Shown piece by piece: positions 1-9,598 of a stretch of 64,000 bases of DNA. The stretch's first letter is position 1. Every line of letters begins with the position of its first letter. The DNA is from Thiorhodovibrio winogradskyi (GTDB taxonomy: Bacteria > Pseudomonadota > Gammaproteobacteria > Chromatiales > Chromatiaceae), in assembly GCF_036208045.1 (NCBI RefSeq), contig NZ_CP121472.1:2119531-2183530 (forward strand). The letters run 5' to 3'. Under the pieces are notes generated by a model, which was given only the letters and a program-made list of their open reading frames with translations, was not told the DNA's origin and did not search any database. The translations under genes and the position numbers were made by a program.

Positions 1-156
1 GATGTCGACCACCAGGTTGGATTCGTCCAACGCCTCGCGGCGAAAATCCAAGTCCACGACATAGGTGGCGCCATGCAGCCGTTGCGCGGGGCCGAACACC
101 TCCCCCTCGAAGCTATGAGCGATCATCATCTGATCACGAACGCGAATCCCGTACAT
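1..156 (-). CDS. 6-carboxytetrahydropterin synthase-like protein (QueD/PTPS family), partial
   Basis: Translating the minus strand from the ATG at 156 gives 52 residues that run off the left edge. The start [16 protein letters not shown] and the following LHGATYVV resemble the N-terminus of 6-pyruvoyl/6-carboxytetrahydropterin synthases, in which histidines in these two places bind the catalytic zinc. The family converts dihydroneopterin triphosphate in queuosine or pterin pathways. The gene lies 59 nt downstream of a dehydrogenase on the same strand and may be co-transcribed with it. Too little is visible to separate QueD from a pterin-pathway relative. Confidence 0.65.
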   Translation of the reverse strand, partial: MYGIRVRDQMMIAHSFEGEVFGPAQRLHGATYVVDLDFRREALDESNLVVDI

Positions 157-209
157 CGTCGTCCCCCGATTGAGTTTCACCTGCCCGCTTGAGATTTAAG
201 ATTATCACC

Positions 210-266
210 GATGCATCAGCGCGCCGTCTGCGCGAGCGGATAGCGGATGCGATGCATCAGCGCGCC
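210..266. repeat. 16-bp direct repeat at the dehydrogenase 3' end
   Basis: GATGCATCAGCGCGCC occurs at 210-225 and again at 251-266. The left copy spans the stop codon of the dehydrogenase on the minus strand. The right copy encodes the ALMHR stretch just before its C-terminal tail. A short duplication may therefore have set the present stop. Confidence 0.6.
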
Positions 267-1217
267 TTGCGGATCCTGGGCGAGCCGCGCCTGCACCTCG
301 GGCAGCTCGGCGAACGGGCTCTCGGCGCTGATCAGGCAATCCAGCACCGGGTCTTTGAGCAGTGCCAGGGCGAGCGCCATGCGGCGGCGGTGATCCCAGC
401 GCGCCCGCTGGGCGTCCGCGACGCTCCCGACTTGGGAGGAGATCAAGCGCAAGCGACGCTGATGAAAGCCCTGGCCAAGCGCAAGCGGCACAGTGCGGGT
501 GCCAAACCAGCTGAGTTCGATCACCCGCGCCTCGAAGCCGGCCAGTTCCAGCGCGCGCGCCAAACCCGCGGGCGAACCGCTCGCATGAATGACCAGATCG
601 GCCTCCGCGCTGGCTTGGTCCGGATGGCGATAGGCAACACCGAGCGCGACGGCAATGGCGGCACGCCGCGGATCGAGATCGATCAACTCGACCTCGGCGC
701 CCGGGATCTGTCCCGCCAACCAAGCACAGAGACTGCCAAGAACGCCGCCGCCAACCACCGCGATGCGGTCACCAACCCGGGCGGCCGCGTCCCAGAGTGC
801 GTTGATCGCGGTTTCCGTGTTCGCCGCCAGCACGGCGCGCTCGGGCGCCAGACCAGCAGGCAGGGGATGCACCCAGTCGAGGGGCACCTGAAACACCGTT
901 TGATGGGGAAAGAGACAGAAGACCGGGGAGCCGATCAAGTCGTCCGGTCCCGCCTCGACGCGCCCGACATTGCAGTAGCCATATTTGACCGGCGCCGGAA
1001 AACGCCCGGCTTGGAAGGGCGCGCGCATGCGCTCGAATTCGCTCTCCGGAATCTCGCCGCGAAACACCAAGCCCTCGGTCCCACGGCTAATGCCGCTGAA
1101 CAGGGTGCGTATTCGCACAGCGCCCGCGGCCAGCGGCGGCAGACGTTCCTCGCGCAGCTCTCCGCGACCCGGCGCGTTCACCCAGAAGGCCGTGGCGATA
1201 GGATTCTCCAGCGCCAC
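216..1217 (-). CDS. zinc-type alcohol dehydrogenase-like oxidoreductase
   Basis: This is a 333-residue member of the medium-chain dehydrogenase superfamily. The N-terminal half has the GroES-like catalytic fold signature (FSGISRGTE, PAPVKYGYCNVG). The second half has a Rossmann nucleotide-binding turn, VVGGGVLGS, followed by an acidic ELIDLD strand end expected to bind the NAD(P) ribose. The open frame extends upstream into mdoH. I chose the GTG at 1217 because a GGGGAGG ribosome site lies 10 nt before it and because this start nearly abuts the mdoH stop at 1223, the usual operon spacing. The substrate is not evident. The downstream pterin-synthase gene suggests, but does not show, a shared small-molecule pathway. 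Confidence 0.7.
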   Translation of the reverse strand: MALENPIATAFWVNAPGRGELREERLPPLAAGAVRIRTLFSGISRGTEGLVFRGEIPESEFERMRAPFQAGRFPAPVKYGYCNVGRVEAGPDDLIGSPVFCLFPHQTVFQVPLDWVHPLPAGLAPERAVLAANTETAINALWDAAARVGDRIAVVGGGVLGSLCAWLAGQIPGAEVELIDLDPRRAAIAVALGVAYRHPDQASAEADLVIHASGSPAGLARALELAGFEARVIELSWFGTRTVPLALGQGFHQRRLRLISSQVGSVADAQRARWDHRRRMALALALLKDPVLDCLISAESPFAELPEVQARLAQDPQGALMHRIRYPLAQTAR

Positions 1218-1222
1218 CTGTG

Positions 1223-3049
1223 CTAAGACCTCCCCGCCGCGCCCGCCATCCGCGCCCGATCGCTCTCCAGCGCCTCGAGATGCAGAGAGGCCAGGAAGGG
1301 ACTTGGCATCAATTCCTCGGGAATCGTCCACAAACCCCGTCGCGTCACCCAGCGCCCGAGGCGCGGATCGGCGCTCAGCACCGCGATCGGCACGGCCAGC
1401 AGGGCGCCGATGAAAAAGGGCGACAAGAGCGCCACCGTCAGGCCGCCGTGGGTGATCAGGGCCAGGGTCGCCGCCAATCCGAGCAGGCTTTGCGGCCAGA
1501 GTCGTCGCCAGGCCAAGGCCACCGGCACCCGATGCGTCGCCCGCCGCTGCGGCTCCCACACCAGCTTCTTACCCGCCAGCAAGCCGCCGATGAAGACCGT
1601 GTGAGCAATGGCCAACACGGGTGCCAGCAAGGTGCTGAAAACCGCCTCGCCAAGGGCGCCGCCGATCACCCGAGAGGCGCCGCCAAAAGCGCGCCTTCTG
1701 TGCGCATCGACCAGCACGTCGATCACCGAGGCGAGCTTGGGCGCGAACACCATGGTCAGGATGATGAACAACAGCGGCATGCCGTAGCCGGGATCGAACA
1801 GGGCGGATCCGGAGGCGAAAAAGGCCCGGGACGCCGCGATCACCATCAGCAGCACCCAGAATGGCGAGCCGACGAACATCAGGATGGCCAAGACCAACTG
1901 CACCCGGCTGATGACATGAAGACCGGGCATCCAGAGCAGCCTCAGATACTGGAGATTCCCCTGGCACCAGCGCAGATCGCGGCGGATATACTCCAACAGG
2001 GTGGTGGGATTCTCCTCATGGCTGCCGGTCTCTTCCGGCAGCACGCGCACCTGATACCCGGCACGACGCATCAGCACCGCCTCGATCTGATCGTGGCTCA
2101 GCACCCAGCCGGACAGCGGCCCGCGACCGGGAATGGGCGCAAGCCGGCAATGCGCGATGAAGGGACGCACCCGCAGCAGTGCATTGTGTCCCCAGTAAGG
2201 GCCACAATCGCCCTGCCACCAGGCACTGCCCAGGGTGTAGGAGCGCATCCCGAATCGCATGCCGAACTGAAACACCCGCGCGAAGGCGCTGGCGGATGGC
2301 AGCCCTACCACCAAGCTTTGCAAAATGCCGAGACCAGGATTGGCCTGCATGATGCGCACCATGCGCAGCAGGGTGTCCGGGTCCATCAGGCTGTCGGCAT
2401 CGAGCACCAAGGCCAGGTCGTAATCCGCCCCGCGGCGCTCCATGAACTCGCCGATGTTGCCAGCCTTGAAGCCCGGGTTGTCGCGCCGTCGCCGATAGCT
2501 CAGGGACAAGGCAGATCCCCAGCGATCGCGGAAGCTCGCCATCAAGCCTTCCTCCTCGGCGATCCATTCCGCCCAGGTCGAGTCGCTCAGCAGATGGACC
2601 GCGAAACCATCCGCCACCCCGCGTTCGACCAGCCCGGCCACCATGCGGTCGAGGTTGCGGAATACGGTCGCCGCATCCTCATTGCGGATGCAGCTCAGAA
2701 TGGCGACCTTCTGATCGACCGTCCTGTTCCAGCCTTGGTCTAGGGGAAACACCCTGGCCACCGGATCGCGAGAGAAGCGCATCAGCCACAGGCCAATGGC
2801 CGCGTTCCAAAAGCCAATGGCCGTCCAAGGCAGCGTGAAAACGAAACAGACCAGCAGCGCCCAATCCAGCCCATCAAGCCCGCCCGGGCTTAGGGTTTTG
2901 GCCATCAGAAGAAACAAGAAAAAGCTCGTCGAGATAACCGCGACGGCGAAGACCAAAGGCCGGACGCCCGAGGCCCGGGCTTCAGCGCGGGCCGGCATTG
3001 TTTGACGTCGCAGGCGCGAAAGGAAAAAATCTCTTAGGGAAGAGCTCAA
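1223..3049 (-). CDS. mdoH: glucans biosynthesis glucosyltransferase MdoH/OpgH
   Basis: This 608-residue inner-membrane family 2 glycosyltransferase is expected to polymerise UDP-glucose into the beta-glucan backbone of osmoregulated periplasmic glucans. Two membrane segments lie near residues 30-50 and 65-90. The cytosolic catalytic part shows the substrate-binding DADS in LVLDADSLMD, an acidic SHD in WVLSHDQIEA, and the RRDLRWCQGN motif that matches the QxxRW signature. Several further membrane helices follow. It is clearly shorter than the roughly 850-residue enterobacterial enzyme, mainly at the ends. No mdoG partner is present; the gene instead leads into the dehydrogenase 5 nt downstream. 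The start is the ATG at 3049, and an alternative ATG lies at MPARAEAR. Confidence 0.85.
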   Translation of the reverse strand: MSSSLRDFFLSRLRRQTMPARAEARASGVRPLVFAVAVISTSFFLFLLMAKTLSPGGLDGLDWALLVCFVFTLPWTAIGFWNAAIGLWLMRFSRDPVARVFPLDQGWNRTVDQKVAILSCIRNEDAATVFRNLDRMVAGLVERGVADGFAVHLLSDSTWAEWIAEEEGLMASFRDRWGSALSLSYRRRRDNPGFKAGNIGEFMERRGADYDLALVLDADSLMDPDTLLRMVRIMQANPGLGILQSLVVGLPSASAFARVFQFGMRFGMRSYTLGSAWWQGDCGPYWGHNALLRVRPFIAHCRLAPIPGRGPLSGWVLSHDQIEAVLMRRAGYQVRVLPEETGSHEENPTTLLEYIRRDLRWCQGNLQYLRLLWMPGLHVISRVQLVLAILMFVGSPFWVLLMVIAASRAFFASGSALFDPGYGMPLLFIILTMVFAPKLASVIDVLVDAHRRRAFGGASRVIGGALGEAVFSTLLAPVLAIAHTVFIGGLLAGKKLVWEPQRRATHRVPVALAWRRLWPQSLLGLAATLALITHGGLTVALLSPFFIGALLAVPIAVLSADPRLGRWVTRRGLWTIPEELMPSPFLASLHLEALESDRARMAGAAGRS

Positions 3050-3192
3050 CTAAAGTAGCCAAACTTATTACATTGGATGACGTTGCGATGATGGGATCCG
3101 CCTCCGAGTTGCGCTGACCGACACCCGCGAAGTGATCCTTTTGGAACCCGACACGACCATCGACCCAACCCAACCCGGTGCGCCTTCTCAGC

Positions 3193-4641
3193 TCAGAAGA
3201 ACGTTTTACGCTTAGGTTTCGTGGGTCTAATACCTTCGCCCAGCCGCGGATGGAGCGGCTCTGATGCTGATGCAGGGAACATCGTCGGCCGATCCTGCTC
3301 CAAAGCGGGTGCGGGTGCCTCGCTATTACGCATGGCGTTGTAGAGTCTGCTCCTTAGCCGCGGGATCAACTCGCCCGTCACTTCCTCAAGATGCTCACGC
3401 TTGTGCCAACTCATCTTCTCGAATGACTGGAGGCCGCTTTTTTCAGCAATCTCGCGGGCGCGTGGGCTGATATCTTCCCACATCATGCGCAAGTCCTCCG
3501 CTCGTTCGCGCACCAGCAACTCTTGATCATGGAGTGTTTCAAAAATCTGGTCGAAGCGAGCAATCAGGCGCCTTTGGGTCCGCGGGAGACTCATGTACTC
3601 AATGACTACGAAAGCCAGGACAGCGGTCACTGCAACCGCTGGCAAGGCCACAACCATGCCGGTGCCAAAGGCGGCAGCGCCCAGTGCGCCGAAGAGCAGC
3701 AACAAGAAACCTCGCCAGCGCGCGCGGATGGATTTGAACTTTTCGGCAGCCCTGTCGATCACCATGGCGTGCAGCCGGAGCCGCTCGGCATAGGCCTGTA
3801 GCTGTGTGATCTGGTTGTCCATCCGCCGGGTCGGGGCACGGCGTAACTCAGCGATCAGGTCGTTGCGCGCCTTCTCGAAGTCCTCCATCGGCAGGCGCGA
3901 CTTCGGCTTGTCGGCCAGGGGTACAAAGGTGTTATAGATCATCGGCAAGTCTTTGCGCGGGATCACCTTTCCCAGGTTCCAGCAGAGCGCCCCATAGGCC
4001 CGCGCGAAGTCGTGCAAGCTCTGGAACTGATCCACCTTGTTCAAGATGATCAACATTTTATGGTCGATGCCGGCCAAGGACTCGCGGAAGACTTGAAGCG
4101 TTTCGCCCGTCGTTCCGGGCTTATCAGGATCAAAAAAGACCATCACAAGGTCGGCACGTTCTGCGAACCAACGCACCACGCCGGGGAAGTCAAAACCACG
4201 GCCGTTCTCGGCTTTGGCCTCGTCGATCATGCCCGGGCTGTCGATCAGCGTCACGGTTTGCAAGAGTTCGGCGGGGCGCAGTTTTAGCCGCACATGCGAG
4301 ACCAATTGGTCGCCAAATTGCCGGAGTCCCTCATAGGGCAAATCAGGATTGCTCACGACAGCAGGTCCATCTCGCTCGGTCGCGGTCGAGCCGTGAGTGA
4401 TGATGGTGAACCCGTCATCCGTGGGTGCAACCCCAGTCTTCTGAACATCGTCGCCCAGGAGATGATTGACAAAAGTGGACTTTCCCGATGAGTGATTGCC
4501 CAATAGTAAGACCTGTGGCGGCCGCCGCAACTCGCCCACAGTGGGTGGACGTCGGAACATGAACTGTTTTGCCAGCGGGGCGAGAGGGTCCTCGTAGTAG
4601 TCGCGGATCCGGTTCGCGAATTCTCCCATCGTGTTTCGCAA
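3193..4641 (-). CDS. membrane-associated dynamin-like GTPase
   Basis: This 482-residue protein has all GTPase signatures: the P-loop GNHSSGKST (residues 48-56), a DSPG switch motif and NKVD for guanine specificity. The layout (short helix, G domain, helical stalk, two hydrophobic helices near residues 310-350, then a basic coiled-coil tail ending KPKRKTFF) resembles EHD/dynamin-like bacterial proteins that remodel or tether membranes. The likely start is the TTG at 4641, because a GAGG ribosome site sits 7 nt upstream. The in-frame ATG at 4629 lies 19 nt from that site. The gene stands alone. A defence, membrane-repair or cell-division role is possible but not shown. Confidence 0.75.
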   Translation of the reverse strand: MRNTMGEFANRIRDYYEDPLAPLAKQFMFRRPPTVGELRRPPQVLLLGNHSSGKSTFVNHLLGDDVQKTGVAPTDDGFTIITHGSTATERDGPAVVSNPDLPYEGLRQFGDQLVSHVRLKLRPAELLQTVTLIDSPGMIDEAKAENGRGFDFPGVVRWFAERADLVMVFFDPDKPGTTGETLQVFRESLAGIDHKMLIILNKVDQFQSLHDFARAYGALCWNLGKVIPRKDLPMIYNTFVPLADKPKSRLPMEDFEKARNDLIAELRRAPTRRMDNQITQLQAYAERLRLHAMVIDRAAEKFKSIRARWRGFLLLLFGALGAAAFGTGMVVALPAVAVTAVLAFVVIEYMSLPRTQRRLIARFDQIFETLHDQELLVRERAEDLRMMWEDISPRAREIAEKSGLQSFEKMSWHKREHLEEVTGELIPRLRSRLYNAMRNSEAPAPALEQDRPTMFPASASEPLHPRLGEGIRPTKPKRKTFF

Positions 4642-5463
4642 AATTCGGCCTCTTTTTGTATACTTTATGAGGGATTAAGAACTCTGAGCGACCCTGTGCG
4701 TGCAAGTCGAACTGCTTTGAGAGACTAACGAGAACCGGAATGTCGGTCAAGACGCGGTGAGGCTGCGTGCCATGCGACCAGAGATCGGCGACCTTCATTA
4801 GATGACGACCGTTCGGCTGCACGGCAAAGAAAGCTGCCATGATTCACCCTCATCTTACTCAAACAAATCCCATTGGTGCGGTGTTCATTGTTTCTTCGCT
4901 GGCTAGTGCGGCCCGTTTCAATGCTTAGATTAGCGTGTCCAAGACGACTCCGGCATGGCGGACTTTAGTTTGTTCGATCATCGCTTGGGTGACAGAAGAT
5001 TTTAATCCTGGTACCTTTTTATTCCCTTTTTATTCCAATTGGTAAGCAAAGACAATGCAGTTAGAAAAAGAGTATTTGCCTGCGCATGAAGGGTGAAATT
5101 TAGCCCAGCGGGAACAATGCCGCTACACACGATTCGAACATACTCGAAGAGCCGGCGCGGTCCATCCGAGACGCCGTTACTAGAATCTCCCCGTCTTTTT
5201 GAGCGGCTTGGCCCGAGCAACGACTGGAACACACCCTCTCGTTGCTGCAAATCGTAACAGCTTGGGAGTAGCATTACCCCGGTGTTGCCTCGTCGTTCGA
5301 GCACCATTTTTTGATCGGGAATTTCTTATTTATCGACGATGCGGGAATGGTCCGTGGCATCAAAGCCGGGATTCTCTTAGCCGATGGCGACAGCCCCTTG
5401 GAGCTAGACCCTTGGAGCTAGACGAGCCCCTATTGATGGATCCCGATTCAGCTATGCATTTCC
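4642..5463. other. intergenic, no firm gene
   Basis: This 820-nt gap lies between the divergent GTPase and sensor-kinase genes. A minus-strand frame beginning with the ATG at 4840 has a GAGG ribosome site and reads about 66 plausible residues (MAAFFAVQPNGRHLMKV...) before overlapping the GTPase start in another frame. It could be a short leader or a relic. The rest is AT-richer than the flanks and I recognise nothing in it apart from a small tandem repeat at 5395. Confidence 0.5.
5395..5422. repeat. 14-bp tandem duplication upstream of sensor kinase
   Basis: CCCTTGGAGCTAGA is repeated twice head to tail, 42 nt before the open frame of the hybrid kinase. It changes the reading frame of any upstream N-terminal extension, so it could be the scar that shortened the kinase. 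Confidence 0.7.
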
Positions 5464-7506
5464 GTGCTGGAGGCGCGCCAAACAGTGGAAGCTCACCAAG
5501 TTCGCGAATCACCACAGATGGTGAAGCTCGTGGGTGTTTTTGAAAAAAACACTGACCACAAGCATCAAGAAAACGCCTCGAAGCGCTCTGAGCAACGCCT
5601 TAAGGAAGCGCAACGGCTTGGCGGCTTGGGTGACTGGGACTGGGACCCGGCAACCGACACCGTCACCTGGTCGGAGAATCTCTACCACATTTTCGGCTTG
5701 GAGCCGAATCAGCCGCCGCCAAACTATCAAGGCCAGCTCGCGCTCTACCATCCAGAGGACGCCCAGACATTACACCAAGCCGTGACACGGGTGCTGGATG
5801 ATGGGACGCCCTACCAACTCGAGTTGCGGCGCACGACGCCGGATGGGCGCGAGCGCTGGCTCAAAGTCAATGGTATTGCCGAGCGGGACGCAGACGGGCG
5901 GGTGATCCGCCTTTATGGGTCCATGCTGGATATCACAGACCTCAAACTGGCCGAGAACGCTCGCTGGGAAAGCGAGGCACGGTTCACCCTTGCCTACCGC
6001 AACAGTCAGGTTGCCATGGCCCTGGTTGCCACGGATGGACGCTTTCTGGATGTCAACGACGCGGCTTGTCGGATGTACGGCCACAGCCGCCAAGAGCTTC
6101 TCGATGCCTCCATTCTGGACATCACCCACCCTCTGGACCGAGAGCAATGCGTTCAGCGCTATCTGCGCTATGTCGAGCAGGATCTCGACGGCTATGATTG
6201 CGATGCCCGCTACCTCACCAAGAATGGCCAGGTTCGCTGGGGAATGCTGGTGGTTTCCAAGGTGAGAAACGCTGGCGGGGAGTTCCTCTACTCGGTCACC
6301 CAGACCATGGATCTGACACCGTTGAAGCAGGCCCACGAAGCCTTGCTGAAAGCCAAGGAACAGGCCGAGTCCGCCGACCGCGCCAAGTCCGAATTTCTCG
6401 CCAACATGAGTCACGAGATTCGCACCCCCTTGAATGGCGTCCAAGGCATGCTCCAGCTCATGCGGGAACTCGACCCGGAACCGACCATGGCCGAATGCAT
6501 TGACATCGCCATGGAGTCGTCGCAAAGCCTGCTCAGGATTATCAATGATGTCCTCGATCTGTCCAAGATCGAGGCTGGAAAACTCTCGATTCATCCCGAA
6601 CCCCTCGCCCTCGAATCCTTGCTGCGCACGGTGATCGCCAGCTTTGCTCACCAAACCCGGTCCAAGGATCTGCTGCTCCATTCCCACATCGCTCCGGCAA
6701 CCCCGACCGCCGTGATCGGCGACGCGACACGATTGCATCAGGTGCTGTTCAACCTGGTGGGCAACGCCGTTAAATTCACGGACCAGGGAGAAGTGCGAAT
6801 TGAGGTGTCGGTACTGGAACAGATGGATCACGAGCATGTCCGTCTGAGATTCTCCGTGAGCGATACTGGCATCGGTATCCCGGCGGAAATGCTCGGTGAA
6901 TTGTTCAAACCCTTCACCCAAGTGGATAGTTCATCGCGGCGCCGCTTTCAGGGCACCGGCCTGGGTTTGGCGATCGTCAAGCGGTTGGCCGCTCTGATGG
7001 ACGGGCAGGTCAGCATCGAGAGCGAGCCAGGCCATGGTACCCAGATCTGCTTCGACATCCCTGTCGCTGTGTTCTCCCTCGAGACCACGAACGACACCCC
7101 CGCGGCGCCCGCGCTTGTCCGTCCCGAGCATTCTTCCACCAGGTCATTGCGCGTGTTGGTGGTCGATGATGATCAGGCCAGCATCAAGGTTCTGGTCATG
7201 GCGCTCCACCAATGGGGCCATCTTGTCTGCACCGCAATGAATGGACGCGAGGCCATTGACAGGTTAACCGAGCAATCCTTTGATCTAGTGCTGATGGATG
7301 TACGGATGCCGGACATGGACGGACTCGCGGCGACGCGACACATCCGCAGTCAAGAAAAAGAACAGCAGCGCTCGCCAGTTCGCATCATCGCCCTTACCGC
7401 GCATGCATTTGCAGGGGATCGCGAAAGATGCATCGCCGCTGGCATGGATGATTACCTCAGTAAGCCCATCGACACCGAGAAACTCCGCATGGCGATCACA
7501 GAGTAG
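5464..7506 (+). CDS. PAS-PAS hybrid sensor histidine kinase with receiver
   Basis: This 680-residue cytoplasmic kinase has no membrane segment. Two PAS domains (about 55-165 and 175-290) are followed by a HisKA dimerisation domain with phospho-acceptor His317 in [12 protein letters not shown]. An HATPase domain comes next (N-box NLVGNAVKF, DTGIGIP, and GTGLGLAI). A C-terminal receiver has the phospho-acceptor Asp612 in LMDVRMPDMDG and the conserved Lys667 in SKPID. It should phosphorylate itself in response to a small molecule or redox cue sensed by PAS and pass phosphate internally. The open frame begins with a GTG at 5464 without a clear ribosome site; the ATG at 5518 is an equally good start. 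Confidence 0.88.
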   Translation: MLEARQTVEAHQVRESPQMVKLVGVFEKNTDHKHQENASKRSEQRLKEAQRLGGLGDWDWDPATDTVTWSENLYHIFGLEPNQPPPNYQGQLALYHPEDAQTLHQAVTRVLDDGTPYQLELRRTTPDGRERWLKVNGIAERDADGRVIRLYGSMLDITDLKLAENARWESEARFTLAYRNSQVAMALVATDGRFLDVNDAACRMYGHSRQELLDASILDITHPLDREQCVQRYLRYVEQDLDGYDCDARYLTKNGQVRWGMLVVSKVRNAGGEFLYSVTQTMDLTPLKQAHEALLKAKEQAESADRAKSEFLANMSHEIRTPLNGVQGMLQLMRELDPEPTMAECIDIAMESSQSLLRIINDVLDLSKIEAGKLSIHPEPLALESLLRTVIASFAHQTRSKDLLLHSHIAPATPTAVIGDATRLHQVLFNLVGNAVKFTDQGEVRIEVSVLEQMDHEHVRLRFSVSDTGIGIPAEMLGELFKPFTQVDSSSRRRFQGTGLGLAIVKRLAALMDGQVSIESEPGHGTQICFDIPVAVFSLETTNDTPAAPALVRPEHSSTRSLRVLVVDDDQASIKVLVMALHQWGHLVCTAMNGREAIDRLTEQSFDLVLMDVRMPDMDGLAATRHIRSQEKEQQRSPVRIIALTAHAFAGDRERCIAAGMDDYLSKPIDTEKLRMAITE

Positions 7507-7695
7507 AATCCTCCGATCTTGACGCATCCCAATCCCTTTGATCCAAGCTACGGTTACACGCTTGAAGGATTGCTGTCCGTCCAGCTCCCCAAGTGCCTGC
7601 TGACTTTGCCGAATTGTAACTCGGGGTGGGTTGCAATATCCTAATCGTAATCGAAATTTTCGACGCCACTGGCGCCAAGACCATTGGAGGTTAGC

Positions 7696-8709
7696 ATGGG
7701 TGAGCGGAAATCGAATGTGAAGTCCTTGGCTAGCGTGCGGCGCATCGTCCTGCTCAGCATCGCCGTGATCGTCGCCATTGGGCTGGGTTCTTGGGTGACG
7801 CATTGGAAAATCGATGCCAGCGGCGATGCGATGGCCGAGGTGGCCTCGGAGTTGGGGCTCCAAGTGCACCAGAAGGGGCGCAAACACCAGTTACGCGGTC
7901 GCATCGAGGACATTGACATTGTCGTCGGAACGACAAGCGAAAGATTGGCTGGCGATATCAAGTACTTCACGGATTTCGAAATTCGCGCGCCCGATCAGCC
8001 GACTGGCCGAATTGTCGCTGCAGGCCTGCGACAGAAAGTCATTGCCGGCATGAAGGGGGCAAAATCGCTGGTCACCGGTGATGCGGCCTTTGACGAGGCC
8101 GTTTTTCTCGAGGGCAATCCGGCTAGCTTGCTCGCGCATCTCGATGCCGAGGCCCGGTCCGCGGTCATTGCCGCGACTGAAGCCGGCTGGGCGCTTGAGG
8201 ATTTCACTTGGAGCGCGCGCGAATCCGGCCGTGTGACAAGCGCGAAGAAGATAGGCGCCTTATTGGATACTGGGCTCGCCGCGGCGCGGGCCCTGCGGTT
8301 TGAAGGTGATCAAAACGCGGCGCTTCGCGAACGAGCTGAGAAGGATCCTTTGCCTGGGGTTCGTGCCGCCGCCGTAGCCGCCCAAGAGATAAGCGCGAAC
8401 GCATTGACAGACACCGTTTCCACCGCGCCCGAGCCTGTCACCCTGGAGAATGCGCTTGAGGCGCTGGATGAATACTACACGCCTCGCTCGCTCGAGGCAG
8501 CGCTGATAATGGCCGCGGCCGGTGACGACCGACAGGACGTCCGCAGCCGACTCAGCATGGCAATCATGACCCGGGAGCGAACTGAGGAGTCCATCGAAGC
8601 ACTGGCCAAGATCGGCGGCCCGGGTGACGTCCGTGTGCTGAATTCCGTGTTTGGCGAACATGAAGCAGCTGCCAAGGCAGCTGTCGCGGAGATCGAAGCG
8701 CGCCAGTGA
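7696..8709 (+). CDS. membrane-anchored protein of unknown function
   Basis: This 337-residue protein has one N-terminal membrane helix (VRRIVLLSIAVIVAIGLGSW), so most of it should face the periplasm. The remainder is alanine-rich and helical. Its second half has spaced helix pairs that loosely recall HEAT-type repeats (for example LRERAEKDPLPGVRAAAV and AGDDRQDVRSRLSMAI). I do not recognise the family. The start is the ATG at 7696, which follows a perfect GGAGG at 7686-7690. The gene sits between the PAS kinase and a PAS-LuxR regulator on the same strand, so a signalling accessory role is possible but not shown. Confidence 0.6.
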   Translation: MGERKSNVKSLASVRRIVLLSIAVIVAIGLGSWVTHWKIDASGDAMAEVASELGLQVHQKGRKHQLRGRIEDIDIVVGTTSERLAGDIKYFTDFEIRAPDQPTGRIVAAGLRQKVIAGMKGAKSLVTGDAAFDEAVFLEGNPASLLAHLDAEARSAVIAATEAGWALEDFTWSARESGRVTSAKKIGALLDTGLAAARALRFEGDQNAALRERAEKDPLPGVRAAAVAAQEISANALTDTVSTAPEPVTLENALEALDEYYTPRSLEAALIMAAAGDDRQDVRSRLSMAIMTRERTEESIEALAKIGGPGDVRVLNSVFGEHEAAAKAAVAEIEARQ

Positions 8710-8768
8710 TTTTTTTGATGCGCAATTAAACGAGGCGATTGCGTTGCTTAAAGACTAGCGGAAAGCCG

Positions 8769-9473
8769 ATGAACACAAAGGACGATTCTGAATCAGCCTT
8801 GCGCGAGGAATGCGACCAGTTGTCGACGATACTCGCCAGCATACCGGACGAGGTCTGGTTTACCGATCTGGAAGGACGCTTCACCCTGTTTAACCCGGCG
8901 GCTTCGCAGAGATTTGCTCTGGAACCAAAGCAGCCAGTGACTGTGGAAAGTCTGGCCAGTACCCTTGAGATTTTCAATGCCGATGGCAGTCCGCGTCCGC
9001 TGGAGCAGGCGCCGCCACTGCGCGTCCTGCGCGGAGAAGAGATCGAAACAGTTGAGGAGATCGTGCGCTTTCCCGCGAGCGGTGAGCTGCGCTATCGCCA
9101 GATTCGCCTGGCACGGGTGCAAGATCACACTGGCAAGGACGTCGGGGTGGTGTCGGTGGCGCGAGACATCATGGCGCTCAGGCCGAATGCCACCGAGGGA
9201 GTCAGCCTGTTGTCTCGTGTTGCGACCTTGATAGACACCTTGAACAGGCCCGCGGAGGAGCGCCATGAGTATCACGCGCCAGAAGCGCCACACCTGAGCG
9301 CGCGTCAACGTGAGGTGCTTGGACTGCTAGCCCAGGGACTCACGGCAAAGGAGATTGGACAACGCTTGTTCATTTCACCAGAAACCGTCAAAAGTCATCG
9401 CCGTAACCTCATGCGCCGGCTCGGATTGCGCAACAAAGCCGAGTTGATTCGCTACGCAATAGAATACAATTAG
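8769..9473 (+). CDS. PAS domain LuxR-type transcriptional regulator
   Basis: This 234-residue regulator has an N-terminal PAS domain (IPDEVWFTDLEGRFTLFNPA) and ends with a LuxR/FixJ-type helix-turn-helix (LSARQREVLGLLAQGLTAKE, then SPETVKSHRRNLMRRLGL). It has no receiver domain, so PAS ligand binding or contact with a kinase probably controls DNA binding. The start is the ATG at 8769, where the PAS-type coiled N-terminus begins. Its place directly before the large kinase operon suggests that it could regulate that operon or take a signal from it. Confidence 0.82.
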   Translation: MNTKDDSESALREECDQLSTILASIPDEVWFTDLEGRFTLFNPAASQRFALEPKQPVTVESLASTLEIFNADGSPRPLEQAPPLRVLRGEEIETVEEIVRFPASGELRYRQIRLARVQDHTGKDVGVVSVARDIMALRPNATEGVSLLSRVATLIDTLNRPAEERHEYHAPEAPHLSARQREVLGLLAQGLTAKEIGQRLFISPETVKSHRRNLMRRLGLRNKAELIRYAIEYN

Positions 9474-9598
9474 TGTGCGCAGGGGTGAGCAATTCACCCT
9501 AATGGGTTATCACCTTCACCTTTAGTTGGGATTGTTGCGCTGTTTGCCAACCAATATCGTGCTGCGGTATGTGGTTAAAACTTGCAATGTAAACAGCG

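Noticed and set aside
189-1226. 345-residue plus-strand frame
   Set aside because: It lies opposite the dehydrogenase, which has the real motifs; GC-rich DNA keeps the antisense frame open.
1220-2743. 507-residue plus-strand frame
   Set aside because: It is antisense to mdoH, with His/Gln/Arg-rich composition typical of shadow frames.
4415-4840. 141-residue minus-strand gene
   Set aside because: Its second half overlaps the GTPase coding region in another frame with arginine/serine-rich shadow composition; only the first 66 residues could be real.
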